A stretch of 64,000 nucleotides of DNA from Psychrobacter sp. JCM 18903 (GCF_000586475.1 NZ_BAWJ01000007.1:62001-126000); one strand, 5' to 3'. Counted from the stretch's first letter, positions 18,892 to 29,496 are shown. Notes: generated by a model from the letters alone, not told the origin. Numbers and translations are program-made.

Positions 18892-19986
18892 ATGTTAAAT
18901 CATTTAAGGGTACCTCTAGTTGTAATAAGCACATTACTACCCCTCGCTTTGTTAGGCTGCCAAACCAACAACCTTAATCATTCAGCACAAACCAGGACCG
19001 TCATCGACGATAAAAACTGGTCAGCGACCACGCTCGAATCCAGACTGTTTCAAACCACCACAAAATATGAGTGGCAATTAACCTATGTCAGCGATGATAA
19101 GGGTCGAATCAAGGCTTTTAACCAAAAGCTGCCTTTGATAATGGAGGTACATCCAAGCCTTTTAACATTTACAGAAGGCTGTCAACGTCACCAAGTTTCT
19201 TTTGATATGTGGTTACCATTACCTTACCTTTACGGGCAAATCAATGTCAGCGAACCATCTGATAACTGCACCACAGTAAACCATTCAATTATCGAAAACT
19301 TGAGTAATAAAAACACAATCAAAAACAAAACAGGAAATGTCGTAAATAGTGTTTTTATACCCTATTCAGATACAGCTTTCAGATTTGATCCAGTACTAGC
19401 AAACTCTGCACAGAGTTCTAACAAGACATTAAAACAGCTGGCTCTAAAAACCAATAAAGGAAAAACACTGATTTTTTCGGGTACGCCCAAGCCTGAATAT
19501 CCTGTGGCGGGCATACCGCTTATCAATGAATTATTAGAGCGATACCAATGGCGTCTTATTAGTGCAACTGACGATACCAATAAAACTATTAATAAATTTA
19601 ATCGTCCAGATGTACCTATTACTGCAAACTACAGGCTTGGTTCACATGATTATAGCAATCCTCAGCAAAGTAGTTTTAGCCAAGGTATTGGATTTTCTGT
19701 CGGATGCAATGGGGCTGGTGGGTCTTATGCTTTATCTACTAATCAAACGTTGCTAATTGGTGGCAACCCTTCAACGATGGTAGGGTGTGGTGATGACATT
19801 GATGATATTGAATCAAGTCTTAGCCGCCTAATGCTTTATAGTTCTAGTCAGTTAACACTGATCAATCTTGATACGCAGAGAGTATCTAATCCTTCTGATA
19901 ATTCTGAATCCAGCTATCTCCTTACTCAAAAGTTAGAATCAGGCGAAACTTTAGTATGGCAAAACGAAGTAAAGAAAATACCGTAA
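18892..19986 (+). CDS. META-domain lipoprotein
   Basis: The 364-residue protein has a lipoprotein signal (LLPLALLGC, lipidated Cys at about 23). The C-terminal half is a META/HslJ-like domain: YQWRLISATD, then FSVGCNGAGGSYAL and GGNPSTMVGC, with the family's paired cysteines. The first half (TKYEWQLTYVSDDKGRI, PSLLTFTEGCQRHQVSF) looks like a diverged second copy. META proteins are envelope or stress proteins of poorly known mechanism. ATG preceded by AGGAAAG. Confidence 0.75.
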   Translation: MLNHLRVPLVVISTLLPLALLGCQTNNLNHSAQTRTVIDDKNWSATTLESRLFQTTTKYEWQLTYVSDDKGRIKAFNQKLPLIMEVHPSLLTFTEGCQRHQVSFDMWLPLPYLYGQINVSEPSDNCTTVNHSIIENLSNKNTIKNKTGNVVNSVFIPYSDTAFRFDPVLANSAQSSNKTLKQLALKTNKGKTLIFSGTPKPEYPVAGIPLINELLERYQWRLISATDDTNKTINKFNRPDVPITANYRLGSHDYSNPQQSSFSQGIGFSVGCNGAGGSYALSTNQTLLIGGNPSTMVGCGDDIDDIESSLSRLMLYSSSQLTLINLDTQRVSNPSDNSESSYLLTQKLESGETLVWQNEVKKIP

Positions 19987-20185
19987 ACAATTTTCAAACC
20001 CATACGATACTTACATTTATTAACCGATTGTTGCGCATTTGATGAATAACTATATCTAATCCTTAGCTATACTGATGACGACACTAACGAATGTTTATAG
20101 AAATCAAAAGGTATTTATCTATAAACCTTCAAGAGTTAGCTTCTTATCAAAAATAACTAAATATTAAAAATAATTGGAGATAATA

Positions 20186-20743
20186 ATGAATAAGACGATG
20201 CTTGCAAGTGCGCTATTATGTGGTTCAGCGTTAGTAATGACGGGTTGTCAAACCGTCGAAGGTCAAATGCAAACTGGCAATCCACTTAGCCAACCTGCCT
20301 TAAAATCTACTATCAATGCAGTCGCTGGTAATAAAAATGAAGTGGGTCAAGTATTCTTACGCCCTGTGGATGGCGGCGTACAAGTTTACGGTAAGCTGAT
20401 GAATTTGCAGCCGGGCAAGACAGTCTCACTACATATCCATGAAACGGGTAGCTGTGCTGATATGGGTAAAGCGGCAGGTGGTCACTTTAATCCAGACAAT
20501 AAGCCTCACTCTAATCCTGACGATATGAATGGTCATGCTGGCGACTTGCCTAACCTGACTGCCAATGCAGATGGCGTGGCTACTATTAACTATGTGAATA
20601 AGAAAATCTCTGTCGCTGATGCTGGTAAATATAGCGTTAATCGTCTAGCCTTTATCGTGCATAGCGGTGCTGATGACTATACTAGCCAACCAGCTGGTAA
20701 TGCAGGCGACCGCGTTGCTTGCGGTATCATCGAAAAGAACTAA
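20186..20743 (+). CDS. sodC: Cu/Zn superoxide dismutase, lipoprotein form
   Basis: SodC dismutates superoxide in the periplasm. The 185-residue protein has a lipobox (LVMTGC), so it is probably anchored in the outer membrane, as in several pathogens. Metal-site segments are visible: SLHIHETGSC (His-x-His and the disulfide Cys), GGHFNPDNKPHS, MNGHAGDLPNL and RLAFIVHSGADDY, ending in DRVACGIIE with the second Cys. The ATG at 20186 follows GGAGA. An upstream ATG at 20174 is less likely. It is followed by a strong terminator. Confidence 0.93.
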   Translation: MNKTMLASALLCGSALVMTGCQTVEGQMQTGNPLSQPALKSTINAVAGNKNEVGQVFLRPVDGGVQVYGKLMNLQPGKTVSLHIHETGSCADMGKAAGGHFNPDNKPHSNPDDMNGHAGDLPNLTANADGVATINYVNKKISVADAGKYSVNRLAFIVHSGADDYTSQPAGNAGDRVACGIIEKN

Positions 20744-20788
20744 TAGCATATGAACTTAGCTGTTATTGATATCACAAATATGAATAGC

Positions 20789-20822
20789 ACAAAAAACCTC
20801 TTAGATTCTAAGAGGTTTTTTT
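20789..20822. terminator. Terminator between sodC and topA
   Basis: AAAAAACCTCTTAGA pairs with TCTAAGAGGTTTTTT. T runs flank both sides, so it could end both convergent genes. Confidence 0.88.
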
Positions 20823-20910
20823 GTTCAAAATTTTATAGCTTAAAACAATATGGGTGATACAGAATCTCATATATTAACAATCAATCATCAAGATAAAAGG
20901 TAAAGGAGAC

Positions 20911-23574
20911 TTACTCCTCTACCCACTTGCCATTACGCCAATACACACCCCAACGTGTGGCCTTGCCATTTTTCTCAGAGCCGATATATTGCTCCTTCTT
21001 CTTACGTGACCAGCGCAAAATGGTGGGATTACCATCTGGATCTTCATCTGGACCTTCAAACAAATACTGGAATTTATCTTCCATTTTATCTTTGATTTCG
21101 CGTAGCTCAGCCAGCTTGGGTGCGCGTGTCTCGCGTACTTTCGGGAATTTAGACGCTGCCAAGAACATCCCAGCTGCCCCTTCACGCAAGATAAAGTAAT
21201 CATCGTGCTTGGTTGATTTCAGCTCTGACAGATGAATAGGATCCATGCGCGGCGGTGCGGCTTCGCCTGTTTTTAGCACTTTACGGGTGTTATCACATTG
21301 CTGACAAGCGAAGTAAGGACCAAAACGTCCCGTCTTTAGCTCCATTTGTCCATCGCACTTATTACAGTCAATGGTTGGAGAATCAGAGCCAGGCACTTCG
21401 AACTTGCCTTCTTCTAAGACATAACCATCACAATCAGGATTGTTACCACACACATGCAGTTTCAGACCGCCATCGACGATATAACCATTCATTGCCGTGC
21501 TACATTTCGGGCAACGCTTTTTCTCCATCAAATCGCGAACTTCTGCCGCTTCATCATCACCTTCTGCCTCATCAAGATTGGCAAAAGCTTCGACGGGCAT
21601 TAAGTTCTTAGTGCCTTTACAGCGCTCTTTTGGCGGTAAATTATAGCCAGTACAACCTAAGAATACACCGTTGAGCCAGTACGTAATTGCATTGGACGAT
21701 CGCAAAGATCGCAATGCACGTCTGGTACGTCAGTGGGATCATTTGGACGCATACCGTCTTTTTCTTTGGCGCGATCAAGCGTTGTTTTGAAGTCGCCATA
21801 GAAATTATCGAGGACATCTTTCCAATCTGTATCACCTTCTGCCACATGGTCAAGCTTGTCCTCTAGCGCGGCGGTAAAGGTATAATCCATCAAATCTGGG
21901 AAGCTTGCGGTTAGTCTGTCGGTAACGATATCACCCATTTTTTCAGCAAACAGGCGCTTGTTCTCAAGCTTCACATAGCCGCGATCTTGAATGGTCGAGA
22001 TGATAGAGGCGTAAGTCGATGGACGACCGATGCCTTTTTTCTCAAGCTCTTTCACCAAACTTGCCTCGGTATAGCGCGGTGGCGGCTTGGTGAAATGCTG
22101 ACTCGGATCGAGCTTATCTAGTATTAATTTATCGCCTTTTTTCACGTCCGGTAATAAGGTATCGTCAGTTTTTGCCGGTGGCATAACCTTGGTGTAACCA
22201 TCAAATACTAACGTACGACCACGTGCTTTTAACTCGACATCATTGGCAGCGACGAATAGATTCACTGACAAGTATTTTGCTGGCAGCATCTGACAAGCGA
22301 CAAACTGCCGCCAAATCAGCTCGTACAGGCGGATGGCATCACGCTCAACCCCTTTAAGCTGCGTTGACTTCATATTGACGTTAGAGGGACGAATCGCCTC
22401 ATGCGCCTCTTGTGCGCCTTGTTTGTTGCCGTAGAAGTTTGGCTTTTCGGGTACGTATTTTGCGCCATAGCTGTCTTCGATATAGCCACGTACCGCAGCA
22501 AGTGCATCACCAGATAAGAAAGTCGAATCGGTACGCATATAAGTAATATGACCCGCTTCATATAAGCGCTGTGCCAAAATCATGGTCTTTTTAACTGAAA
22601 AACCAATCGCGTGCTGGCTGCTTGCTGCAATGTCGAGGTGATAAATGGCGCACTCGGACGCGACTGCGTAGGCTTCTCTTCACGCTCTTTGACGATAAAG
22701 TCACTTGAGTTAAGAATTTCTAAGACTTTATCTGTCTGCTCTTTATTAACGAGCTTAAGCGTTTTGCCGCCTTGCTTGGTCGCCTCTAAGCGAATCGCAA
22801 TTTGCTCAGCGTCCTTTTTGCTACTGGCAACGTGAGTATCGGCATGAATTTGCCAATACTCTTCTGGTATAAAGGCGCGAATTTCATGTTCTCTTTCTAC
22901 GACCAAACGCATAGCAACTGACTGGACGCGACCTGCAGAGAGACCGCGAGCAACCTTTTGCCACAGCAGCGGCGATACCATAAAGCCAACGACACGGTCT
23001 AAAAAGCGCCGTGCTTGCTGGGCATTGACACGGTCGATATCAAGTTTGGAGGCTGCTTAAAGGCATTTTGAATGGCGGATTTGGTAATCTCATTAAAAAC
23101 CACGCGCTCATACTTACTGTCAGCGCCGCCGATGACTTCTTTAAGATGCCAAGCAATCGCCTCCCCTTCTCTATCCATATCCGTTGCCAGATAGATTTTG
23201 TCAGCGTCTTTGGCTAAGGCTTTAAGCTCTTTGATAACCTTAGTCTTGTTAGGTAATACTTCATAAACTGCTGCCCAGTCATGTTCTGGATCGACGCCCA
23301 TGCGCCGTACCAAGGCTTGCTGGGTTTTTTCTTCTTTGCTTAGACTGTCATCTTTTTTAGTCGTTGTTGGTTTTTTTGCACTTTTGCTTGCGCCAACTGG
23401 TAGATCACGGACATGACCAATACTGGAGCGCACGATAAAGTCATCGCCAAGGTATTTATTGATTGTTTTTGCCTTGGCAGGTGATTCTACAATCACCAAA
23501 GACTTGCCCTTTGGACTGCCTTTGGGATTACCAGCAGCGGGCGCTGGACTTTTTTTGGTTGCGGTTTTTGCCAT
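20911..23574 (-). CDS. topA: DNA topoisomerase I TopA (three frameshifts)
   Basis: TopA relaxes negatively supercoiled DNA. The N-terminal Toprim domain starts [19 protein letters not shown] and includes [17 protein letters not shown]. The active-site Tyr lies in [11 protein letters not shown]. The C-terminus holds zinc-ribbon repeats ([13 protein letters not shown]...[31 protein letters not shown]). An N-terminal Lys/Pro/Gly tail is short. Frames break near 23050, 22606 and 21667. One added G in each place (CTTGATATC, TTGGTTTTT, ACGGTGTAT) restores [26 protein letters not shown] and RTGSTGVFLGC. Because this gene is essential, the breaks argue strongly for sequence error. I start at MAKTATKKS (23574) rather than 23589. 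Confidence 0.95.
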
Positions 23575-23862
23575 ATGTGACGACACCATTATTATATGAG
23601 TAAATTAAAAGTAAGAATAAATACAGCAGCATGGCAATTTATAATTGTGAGTTATAGTAGCGCGGTGAATCATTATAGTAATAGCTGCTTAAAAAAAACG
23701 TTTATAAAACAAACAATAACCATAAGATAAAGAGTCAGTTATAAAGACGTTACACTGCTAAGCGTTACACTGTCAACTGTAAATGACTGAGAGTTTGCCA
23801 AAAGTGCTTGCATATTGCTTATAAATGGAGATTAAAAAATTATTTTCTACCTTGTAGCCGTT

Positions 23863-24458
23863 TTATAGGCGCTTTTGCATCTCTGACGCCCATTGTTCAA
23901 GCTGTTTTTTGAGCACCAACAAATCTGCTTCAATCAATTTTTGCTGATAAGCGGGATTGGATGAAGGACGCACATAAGCGATATCTTCCCAATAAATCAC
24001 GATACTATTGGCCTTAGTCAGCAAACCTTTAACAAACGGCTCAATACTGATTGGCAAGTCTAGCGGCGCTTTATCCAAGCTAAAATTGGTCTTCTTGATA
24101 ATCGTATTATTAGTGCTGTTATTAGCACGAATCGCACTTGGAATCGTGAGCTTAACATCATCTTTGCTTGTATCGACAAAACTACTATCTGGTCTCCATT
24201 GCCCATCAATCACTTGATAGCGCGTGTGCGGCAGCTGCACATTATCTAACACTAAACAGTATTGACCTAACATTCCACGCCCATATTCGTTGTCTTTACC
24301 TTTGATCCAATCAGGGCAGCTCACCAGCTTTGGATTCAATTGTAAGCGACGCGCGGTCATGCGCAGCTTATCCAAACGCTGATCGATACCGTTAGGTTTG
24401 AGCGCATCATACTCCCTAATACAAATAGTACAATGATAACGCCAATGAATGTTCCCAT
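23863..24458 (-). CDS. Single-pass membrane-anchored protein, unknown (one frameshift)
   Basis: After adding one T near 24412 (GGGAGTATG to GGGAGTTATG), the short frame beginning MGTFIGVIIVLFVLGS joins DALKPNGIDQRLDKLRMTARR. This gives about 198 residues with one N-terminal membrane helix and a periplasmic or cytoplasmic soluble domain. Two Cys (VSCPDW, GQYCLVL) are spaced for a possible disulfide. The C-terminus is helical (EADLLVLKKQLEQWASEMQKRL). I do not recognise a named family. It lies downstream of the topA start in the same orientation but is separated by about 270 bases. Confidence 0.65.
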
Positions 24459-24893
24459 GATGGTCCGGCCTTTTGGATAAATGAAAATGTACTAAAAAAT
24501 AAAACCGCTACTATCTATACAACGGGCTACAACAAAGACAGTGATTGCCCAGCTAACTATAAAAAAGCCATCATTGATTGTTTGAGCAGTCACTTTTTAA
24601 CCAGTCATTTTCTAACCAGTAGCGTTCTAATGAGCGGCTGTTTCACGAATGATTATCTAAATACTGGCTACTATATAGAAGCTTATAATGAGCACGAACC
24701 GTTAAAAATCAAGCATGATGAATTGATAACCACCAATCACTCACGTTTTCGAATCTCGATGGCTTGGCTATATGTGCTAATAGATCAAACACTTAACTCG
24801 AATAAAAAACAGCATAATAACGAGATACAAAAAAGTTGTCATCATCAAAAAGTGCTATGATAAACCATAATTTTAAACGCGCGCAGGTTTATT
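24459..24893. other. Spacer with 15-bp repeats
   Basis: No convincing gene. At 24587-24631 three 15-bp units (type CAGTCATTTTCTAAC) stand in tandem. A TTG-started frame at 24582-24860 exists, but it has no ribosome site and reads through the repeats. Confidence 0.4.
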
Positions 24894-25432
24894 ATGAATT
24901 ATCTTCTTAAGCGAAACTCATCGACCGCTTCACTAGCGAGCAAATGTGTCCATAAACTCATGAGTAAAACTGGGCTTACCCTCTCGCTAGTAGGCGCTGC
25001 ATTATTTACCCTATCAGGCTGTGCAACGACGCAAAATCTTACCCCGCAGCAATGTCAGGAAAGCAACTGGCAAGAAGTCGGCTATGCTGATGGCTTACAA
25101 GGCGTTCAGGTGCTTATTTCGGTCATTATGCTGATAGCTGCGCAAAGGTAGGTGGTCCCCTGCCCAACCGCATACAATGGGAGCAAGGGCGACAGCAAGG
25201 TCTCAAAAGCTACTGCACCGAGCTCAATGCTTATAAACTTGGTCGCGAAGGCTACGACTGGCAGCCCGTTTGTCCGCTCGAAGGCATCGAAAAGCTAGAA
25301 GAAGCTTACGCGCAAGGACGTTACTACTATATCCGTCAACGTGATCTCGATTACCTACGTTCGCCTTATCCGTTTGGCTACGGGCCTGGGCGCTTCGGTT
25401 ACGGCTATCATCCCTTTGGCTATGGCTGGTAA
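24894..25432 (+). CDS. DUF2799 lipoprotein (one frameshift)
   Basis: The protein carries a lipobox (ALFTLSGC) followed by QQCQESNWQEVGYADGLQG, the DUF2799 signature (a Cys, then W..GY.DG..G). The frame breaks near 25100. One added G (CAAGGCGTT to CAAGGGCGTT) continues RSGAYFGHYADSCAKV, then WEQGRQQGLKSYC and GREGYDW. The repaired protein has about 179 residues and ends in a Gly/Tyr/Pro/Phe-rich tail (FGYGPGRFGYGYHPFGYGW). ATG 24894 has a GCAGG site but gives a long n-region; ATG 24960 (MSKTGLTLSLVGA) gives a more typical signal. Function unknown; envelope lipoprotein. Confidence 0.75.
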
Positions 25433-25443
25433 AAAGAAAACCC

Positions 25444-25479
25444 CAATGAGTACTTAATTTGAGGTTTAAGTACTCATTG
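25444..25479. terminator. Hairpin between convergent DUF2799 gene and exbD
   Basis: CAATGAGTACTTAA pairs with TTAAGTACTCATTG. The minus strand has the better T-rich tail, so it mainly serves the tonB-exbB-exbD transcript. Confidence 0.65.
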
Positions 25480-25589
25480 AGGCTGGAGAAAAGTTTATTA
25501 TTTTTGTTTTATTATTATATTAGCTACCTTTTTGATGGTTGGCTATCTAGCAAACATCATATGATAATCACGTCTTTTATAGACTCGCC

Positions 25590-25991
25590 TTATTCATTGA
25601 CAAAGGCTATCTTCGTAAGTCCTGCTTGACTGGCAGCGGCTAGCACTTGAGCGACCGTGTCATATTTACTGTCTTTGTCAGCACGCAATTGTACAGAAGG
25701 GTCTTTACCTCCAGCACTTTGCTGTTGTAACCGTGCCTCTAACTCCTCCATGCTAATCGCATCGCTGTCCCAAAATATCCCTGCGTCTTTATCGATGCTA
25801 ATTTGAATAGCCTCTGGTGGCGCCTCATTTAACGCAGCACTGGTCTTCGGCAACTCTAGTGGCACTGTCGGATTCAGTACGGTCGCCGTCAATAGAAATA
25901 TAATCATCAATACCAGCATGATGTCGATAAGCGGAATGAGGTTCATCTCACTCATACTTTGACTGTCATCATCACCCAATTGAAATGCCAT
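25590..25991 (-). CDS. exbD: Biopolymer transport protein ExbD
   Basis: ExbD is a subunit of the proton-driven motor that energises TonB. It has 133 residues, one membrane helix (NLIPLIDIMLVLMIIFLLTATV) containing the essential Asp of the family in PLIDIML, and a periplasmic domain (VQLRADKDSKYDTVAQVLAAASQAGLTKIAFV). The ATG at 25991 (MAFQLGDDD) follows GAGAGTAA; the upstream ATG at 26003 is less likely. Last gene of the tonB-exbB-exbD operon. Confidence 0.93.
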   Translation of the reverse strand: MAFQLGDDDSQSMSEMNLIPLIDIMLVLMIIFLLTATVLNPTVPLELPKTSAALNEAPPEAIQISIDKDAGIFWDSDAISMEELEARLQQQSAGGKDPSVQLRADKDSKYDTVAQVLAAASQAGLTKIAFVNE

Positions 25992-26073
25992 AATTACTCT
26001 CAATACATTTGGTTATTCGCAATATAGCTCGCTTGACTATCGCCTAACGGACTGTCCCATCAATGGATAGTCG

Positions 26074-26763
26074 TTAAGGCTGCGACGCGGCTGAACTGTG
26101 ATAATGAGTCACTTGCTGAACATCTGCTGTGTTCGAGTGCATACCCTTTGCTAACGAATCTTGGGTAACAGTCGATTTGCTGTCCGTTAACGGCTGCTGG
26201 GTAACGACCATTTCGGCAGAACGTGCTAATAAGTCATGCGCTCTATCGTTGGCGTGATACATCACACGGCGATTGATACGCACTGCAAGATTATAAAACA
26301 CCACGGCTGGAATCGCCACGGCGATCCCTAAACCTGTCATGATAAGTGCCTCACCGACTGGCCCTGCTACTTGTCCCAAGCCTGCTTGCCCACTCATGCC
26401 AATATTATGTAGCGCATGAAAAATTCCCCATACCGTCCCAAACAAACCGATAAATGGCGCAATTGCTGCCGTCGTCCCAAGAATAGGTAAGCCACGCTCA
26501 CTGGCAAAACGGTAACGACCAATATGCTTGAGCAAGATCTGCTCAGTAACCAAACGGCGAGTAGTGGCATCTGCTGCTATCATCTCAGCCTGTTTTACTT
26601 GAATCTGTTGATTCAAATCATCTGCAACATTGGCGGCCAATTTGCGGCTTTGTAGCACACGAATGATGCCTGTCACCCAAGAAAGAATAGATAAAGCAAG
26701 CAACAAAAAGAACAAAGTTTTTGTCACCATGTCGCTGATTTGCCAGTATTGCATAAAGTCCAT
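26074..26763 (-). CDS. exbB: Biopolymer transport protein ExbB
   Basis: ExbB forms the pentameric proton channel with ExbD. The 229-residue protein has three membrane helices: KTLFFLLLALSILSWVTGII, then PILGTTAAIAPFIGLFGTVWGI with the conserved GLxGTV turn, then GEALIMTGLGIAVAIPAVVFYN. The last 40 residues are a polar tail. It lies 78 bases after tonB and 82 bases before exbD, same strand. Confidence 0.95.
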   Translation of the reverse strand: MDFMQYWQISDMVTKTLFFLLLALSILSWVTGIIRVLQSRKLAANVADDLNQQIQVKQAEMIAADATTRRLVTEQILLKHIGRYRFASERGLPILGTTAAIAPFIGLFGTVWGIFHALHNIGMSGQAGLGQVAGPVGEALIMTGLGIAVAIPAVVFYNLAVRINRRVMYHANDRAHDLLARSAEMVVTQQPLTDSKSTVTQDSLAKGMHSNTADVQQVTHYHSSAASQP

Positions 26764-26841
26764 GTCAGACTCCTTTGTATTTTATTACCATTGTTCGATT
26801 ATTTGCGATTGCGCCGATGCTTGGTACTAATAACCATGTAT

Positions 26842-27816
26842 TTATGGCACATTATAAGTAACAGGTAATGTCACATTACCGACGACGGGTACGCCATTTT
26901 TAGTAAAAGGTCTGAATTTTCCAGAGCTTACTTGACGCTGCGCCTCTTTATCTACTATTGAATTGCCTGAAGATTGAGCAACGCGGGCGCTATCAATACC
27001 GCCCTGCTTATTCACTCTTAATATCAATACCACTTTGAATGTATCACCCGAAGATGCTCTACGAGCGGCTCGAGTAGGAAAGCTAAAGTTTGGCGCTGAT
27101 GCCCAGTCTGCAGCACTAGCAGTAAAGCTCACAGGTTGATTACTTGCAGCGGCTGCTGCTTTTTGCGCGGCATCTTTAGCCGCTTTGTCTTCTGCTGCTT
27201 TTCTGGCATTCGCTTCGGCTTGAGCCTCTCGGGCAGCCTTGGCATCGGCTATTATCTTAGCATCTTGCACTGCTCTATCATGGGCTTCTTGAGCGGCCTT
27301 TTGTGATTCTGCTGCTAGCATTTTACGTCGTTCTTCAGCTTCACGTTGACTATCAGCCATTGAGGTATCCACCTTCGATTCTACTATTGGCTTTTTCGAC
27401 ACCTCTTTTTTAATAATATCAGGCTTCTTTTTTTCTACTTTTACGACAGGTGCTATATCAGCCTTTTTGGCTTTTACCACCGGTTTTTCTGGTGTATTTT
27501 GCTTAGCCTTCACTACTGGAGCTACTTTAGGTTTTGACGGTGCTTGTTTTTTAGATTCAGGTTTTGACTCTGTTTTAGGCGCTGCTTTTTTGGGCGTTAC
27601 TTCCTGAACTTTTTCTACTTCAGGGACGGCCGTTTTGACAGGTAACGTCACCATCTCTATCTCGATAGGTGGTGTGTCTTTTTTTGGTTCAACTTTTATA
27701 TCAGGCGTCTTGATCGCCACCAATGCAACAGCCGTCAGCACGTGCAAGCCCACCACTATAATAATAGCTGCGAGTATCAATTTAAGTGGTGGCGCGTCTA
27801 AATCCGTTGAACTCAT
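26842..27816 (-). CDS. tonB: TonB energy transducer
   Basis: TonB couples the ExbB-ExbD motor to outer-membrane receptors. The 324-residue protein has a single N-terminal membrane helix (LILAAIIIVVGLHVLTAVALV) with a His. This is followed by a Pro/Lys/Glu-rich spacer and a long Ala/Lys/Glu coiled stretch (about 150-220), and the C-terminal TonB domain: GDTFKVVLILRVNKQGGIDSARVAQSSGN, ending VVGNVTLPVTYNVP. The Ala/Lys/Glu coil makes it somewhat TolA-like, but the genomic context (Fur box, exbBD, iron importer) supports TonB. Confidence 0.92.
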   Translation of the reverse strand: MSSTDLDAPPLKLILAAIIIVVGLHVLTAVALVAIKTPDIKVEPKKDTPPIEIEMVTLPVKTAVPEVEKVQEVTPKKAAPKTESKPESKKQAPSKPKVAPVVKAKQNTPEKPVVKAKKADIAPVVKVEKKKPDIIKKEVSKKPIVESKVDTSMADSQREAEERRKMLAAESQKAAQEAHDRAVQDAKIIADAKAAREAQAEANARKAAEDKAAKDAAQKAAAAASNQPVSFTASAADWASAPNFSFPTRAARRASSGDTFKVVLILRVNKQGGIDSARVAQSSGNSIVDKEAQRQVSSGKFRPFTKNGVPVVGNVTLPVTYNVP

Positions 27817-27863
27817 AACACCCTAATATTCATTAACCGAGGTAGAATGGCGTAGATAATAAT

Positions 27864-27886
27864 GCAAACGATAATTATTATCAATA
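27864..27886. promoter_or_regulatory. Fur box upstream of tonB
   Basis: The core GATAATTATTATC is an AT-rich inverted repeat matching the GATAAT/ATTATC halves of the Fur consensus, about 50 bases before the tonB start. Iron repression of tonB-exbB-exbD is inferred. Confidence 0.65.
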
Positions 27887-28055
27887 ATAAATTTATAATA
27901 ATTTTGCTTAGCAGGCAAATGATCGGCTAATCATTTAGCGTTATTAATAAGCAAAATTTGCTTAGTCATTCGACCACCCTTTCTCAAATATCGCTATGCA
28001 TGCTTATTGTGCCAAGCAGTCAAACCCCATGTAATAAAGTGACGTAATAAAAACC

Positions 28056-28090
28056 ATTATCATTTGTATTGATAATGAGTCTCAATTAAT
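28056..28090. promoter_or_regulatory. Fur box upstream of siderophore importer
   Basis: ATTATCATTTGTATTGATAATGAGT contains an ATTATCA and a TGATAAT half and continues into GAGTCTCAATTA, giving overlapping Fur-like hexamers about 250 bases before the binding-protein gene. Confidence 0.6.
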
Positions 28091-28329
28091 TTATCATAGC
28101 CCCTAATCGACTGCGAATCTTTAAGATTACAAAATCTCAAGATATTAAGGCATGTTGAACATCTCAATAGCTAAGCGTAAAAACAACCTATGAAAAATCA
28201 TAACGTCAAAAGTAATACCGTCAAGCATTGTATGGTGTGAAGCATCACATCGATAAAGTTCTTTTTACTTTTATATGACCGATTATTTGATACATCCTTT
28301 GTCCAACCAGCTGATATACCGAGTTATTT

Positions 28330-29379
28330 ATGTCTATTATTTTATTGCCTAACCGCTCTACTCCTTTTTTCAAACGCCCTTTACTGACTGCTATGATGAC
28401 CGCACTGGTTGCTACGATCAGCTTGACAGGTTGTAGCTCACCTGAATCTAACGACTCTGAGCCTGCTGACGCTAAAACTGAAAATCAAACAGCAGATCAT
28501 GCCTCGAATGTCGCTAATAACGATGCGGTCTCTGTTGAAAAAATCACGGTCGACACGGTAAAAGGCAATGTCGACTTGGCAATGAATCCATCGCCGTTGG
28601 TGGTCTATGATATGACATTGATGCAGGATTTGGCCGCGCTTGATGTTGCTGTCGATGGCATGCCAAGCGGTCTAAAATTAAACAATTTACAGTCTAAGAC
28701 ACAGCCTGAACCAAAAACTGTCGGCACCGTATTTGAGCCAGATCTTGAGGCGTTGAACGCGATGCAGCCGCAAGCTATCTTGGTCGGCTCGCGCATGGCA
28801 GAAAAATATGATGCGCTGTCTAGTATTGCGCCAACGCTCGACATGACGATTGATACCGCAAATATCTATGAATCGAGCAAGCAGCGTTTGCATGATTTGG
28901 GTGCATTGTTCGGTAAGAGCGCTCAGGCAGCGAAACTGCAAGGCAATATCGACGGGCTCATTGATGAGACTAAAACATTAACCAAAGATAAAGGTAAAGG
29001 CTTAGTGGTCATGGTCAATGGCAATAAGCTATCTGCCTACGGCGACAAATCCCGCTACGGTTTTATCCATACCGTACTTGATATTCCAATGGCAGATGAC
29101 CAAATCGCCGATGCGCGCCACGGCCAGCCAATCTCGTTTGAATACATACAAAAAACCAATCCAGACTGGTTATTCGTCGTCGATCGCAGTGCCGCCATTG
29201 GTGAAGATGGTGCTGGTGCCAAAGCCGTATTGGACAATCCACTGGTCGCGCAAACCAACGCATGGAGTAACAATCAAGTGGTCTATCTTAGCCCAGACTC
29301 ATATCTTGCCTTTGGCGGTTATTATCAATGGATGCAGGATTTGACGACCATTAAAGAGGCTTTTGCTAACGCTAAATAA
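28330..29379 (+). CDS. Siderophore ABC transporter substrate-binding lipoprotein
   Basis: This FecB/FatB-type periplasmic binding protein (349 residues) delivers ferric siderophore to the ABC importer. The signal ends in the lipobox SLTGC, followed by a charged linker. The mature part shows the two-lobed helical-backbone family pattern: PLVVYDMTLMQDLAAL, KTVGTVFEPDLEALNAMQPQAILVGSR, and GQPISFEYIQKTNPDWLFVVDR with late QVVYLSPDSYLAFGG. It resembles the catechol-siderophore group (FatB, VctP, YclQ, FetB). It is the first gene of a four-gene operon with two permeases and an ATPase. Confidence 0.88.
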   Translation: MSIILLPNRSTPFFKRPLLTAMMTALVATISLTGCSSPESNDSEPADAKTENQTADHASNVANNDAVSVEKITVDTVKGNVDLAMNPSPLVVYDMTLMQDLAALDVAVDGMPSGLKLNNLQSKTQPEPKTVGTVFEPDLEALNAMQPQAILVGSRMAEKYDALSSIAPTLDMTIDTANIYESSKQRLHDLGALFGKSAQAAKLQGNIDGLIDETKTLTKDKGKGLVVMVNGNKLSAYGDKSRYGFIHTVLDIPMADDQIADARHGQPISFEYIQKTNPDWLFVVDRSAAIGEDGAGAKAVLDNPLVAQTNAWSNNQVVYLSPDSYLAFGGYYQWMQDLTTIKEAFANAK

Positions 29380-29391
29380 ATAATGCGTTAA

Positions 29392-29441
29392 ATAAGCAAT
29401 ATGCTACACAAGCAACATGTTAAATAAGCGTCATTCGTTTT
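29392..29441. repeat. Imperfect 16-18-bp repeats after the binding protein gene
   Basis: Three units built on ATGYTAAATAAGC lie directly after the stop codon. They are imperfect and non-coding. Confidence 0.4.
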
Positions 29442-29496
29442 TAGGCAACTGTCATCACTGTCAGTTGCCAACCCTCACTTTAAGCCAGTAGCTGAT

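Larger units (their letters stand above)
27817..28329. other. Divergent iron-regulated promoter region
   Basis: This 513-base spacer separates the divergent tonB operon and siderophore importer operon. It contains two Fur-box-like sites, listed separately. I see no gene in it. Confidence 0.6.

Noticed and set aside
22580..23589. Programmed frameshifting in topA and other genes
   Set aside because: Breaks occur at many unrelated sites in 24 genes, lack slippery heptamers and always need a base added; sequence error explains them better.
24582..24860. TTG-started small lipoprotein
   Set aside because: No ribosome site, a weak signal without basic residues, and it reads through tandem repeats.
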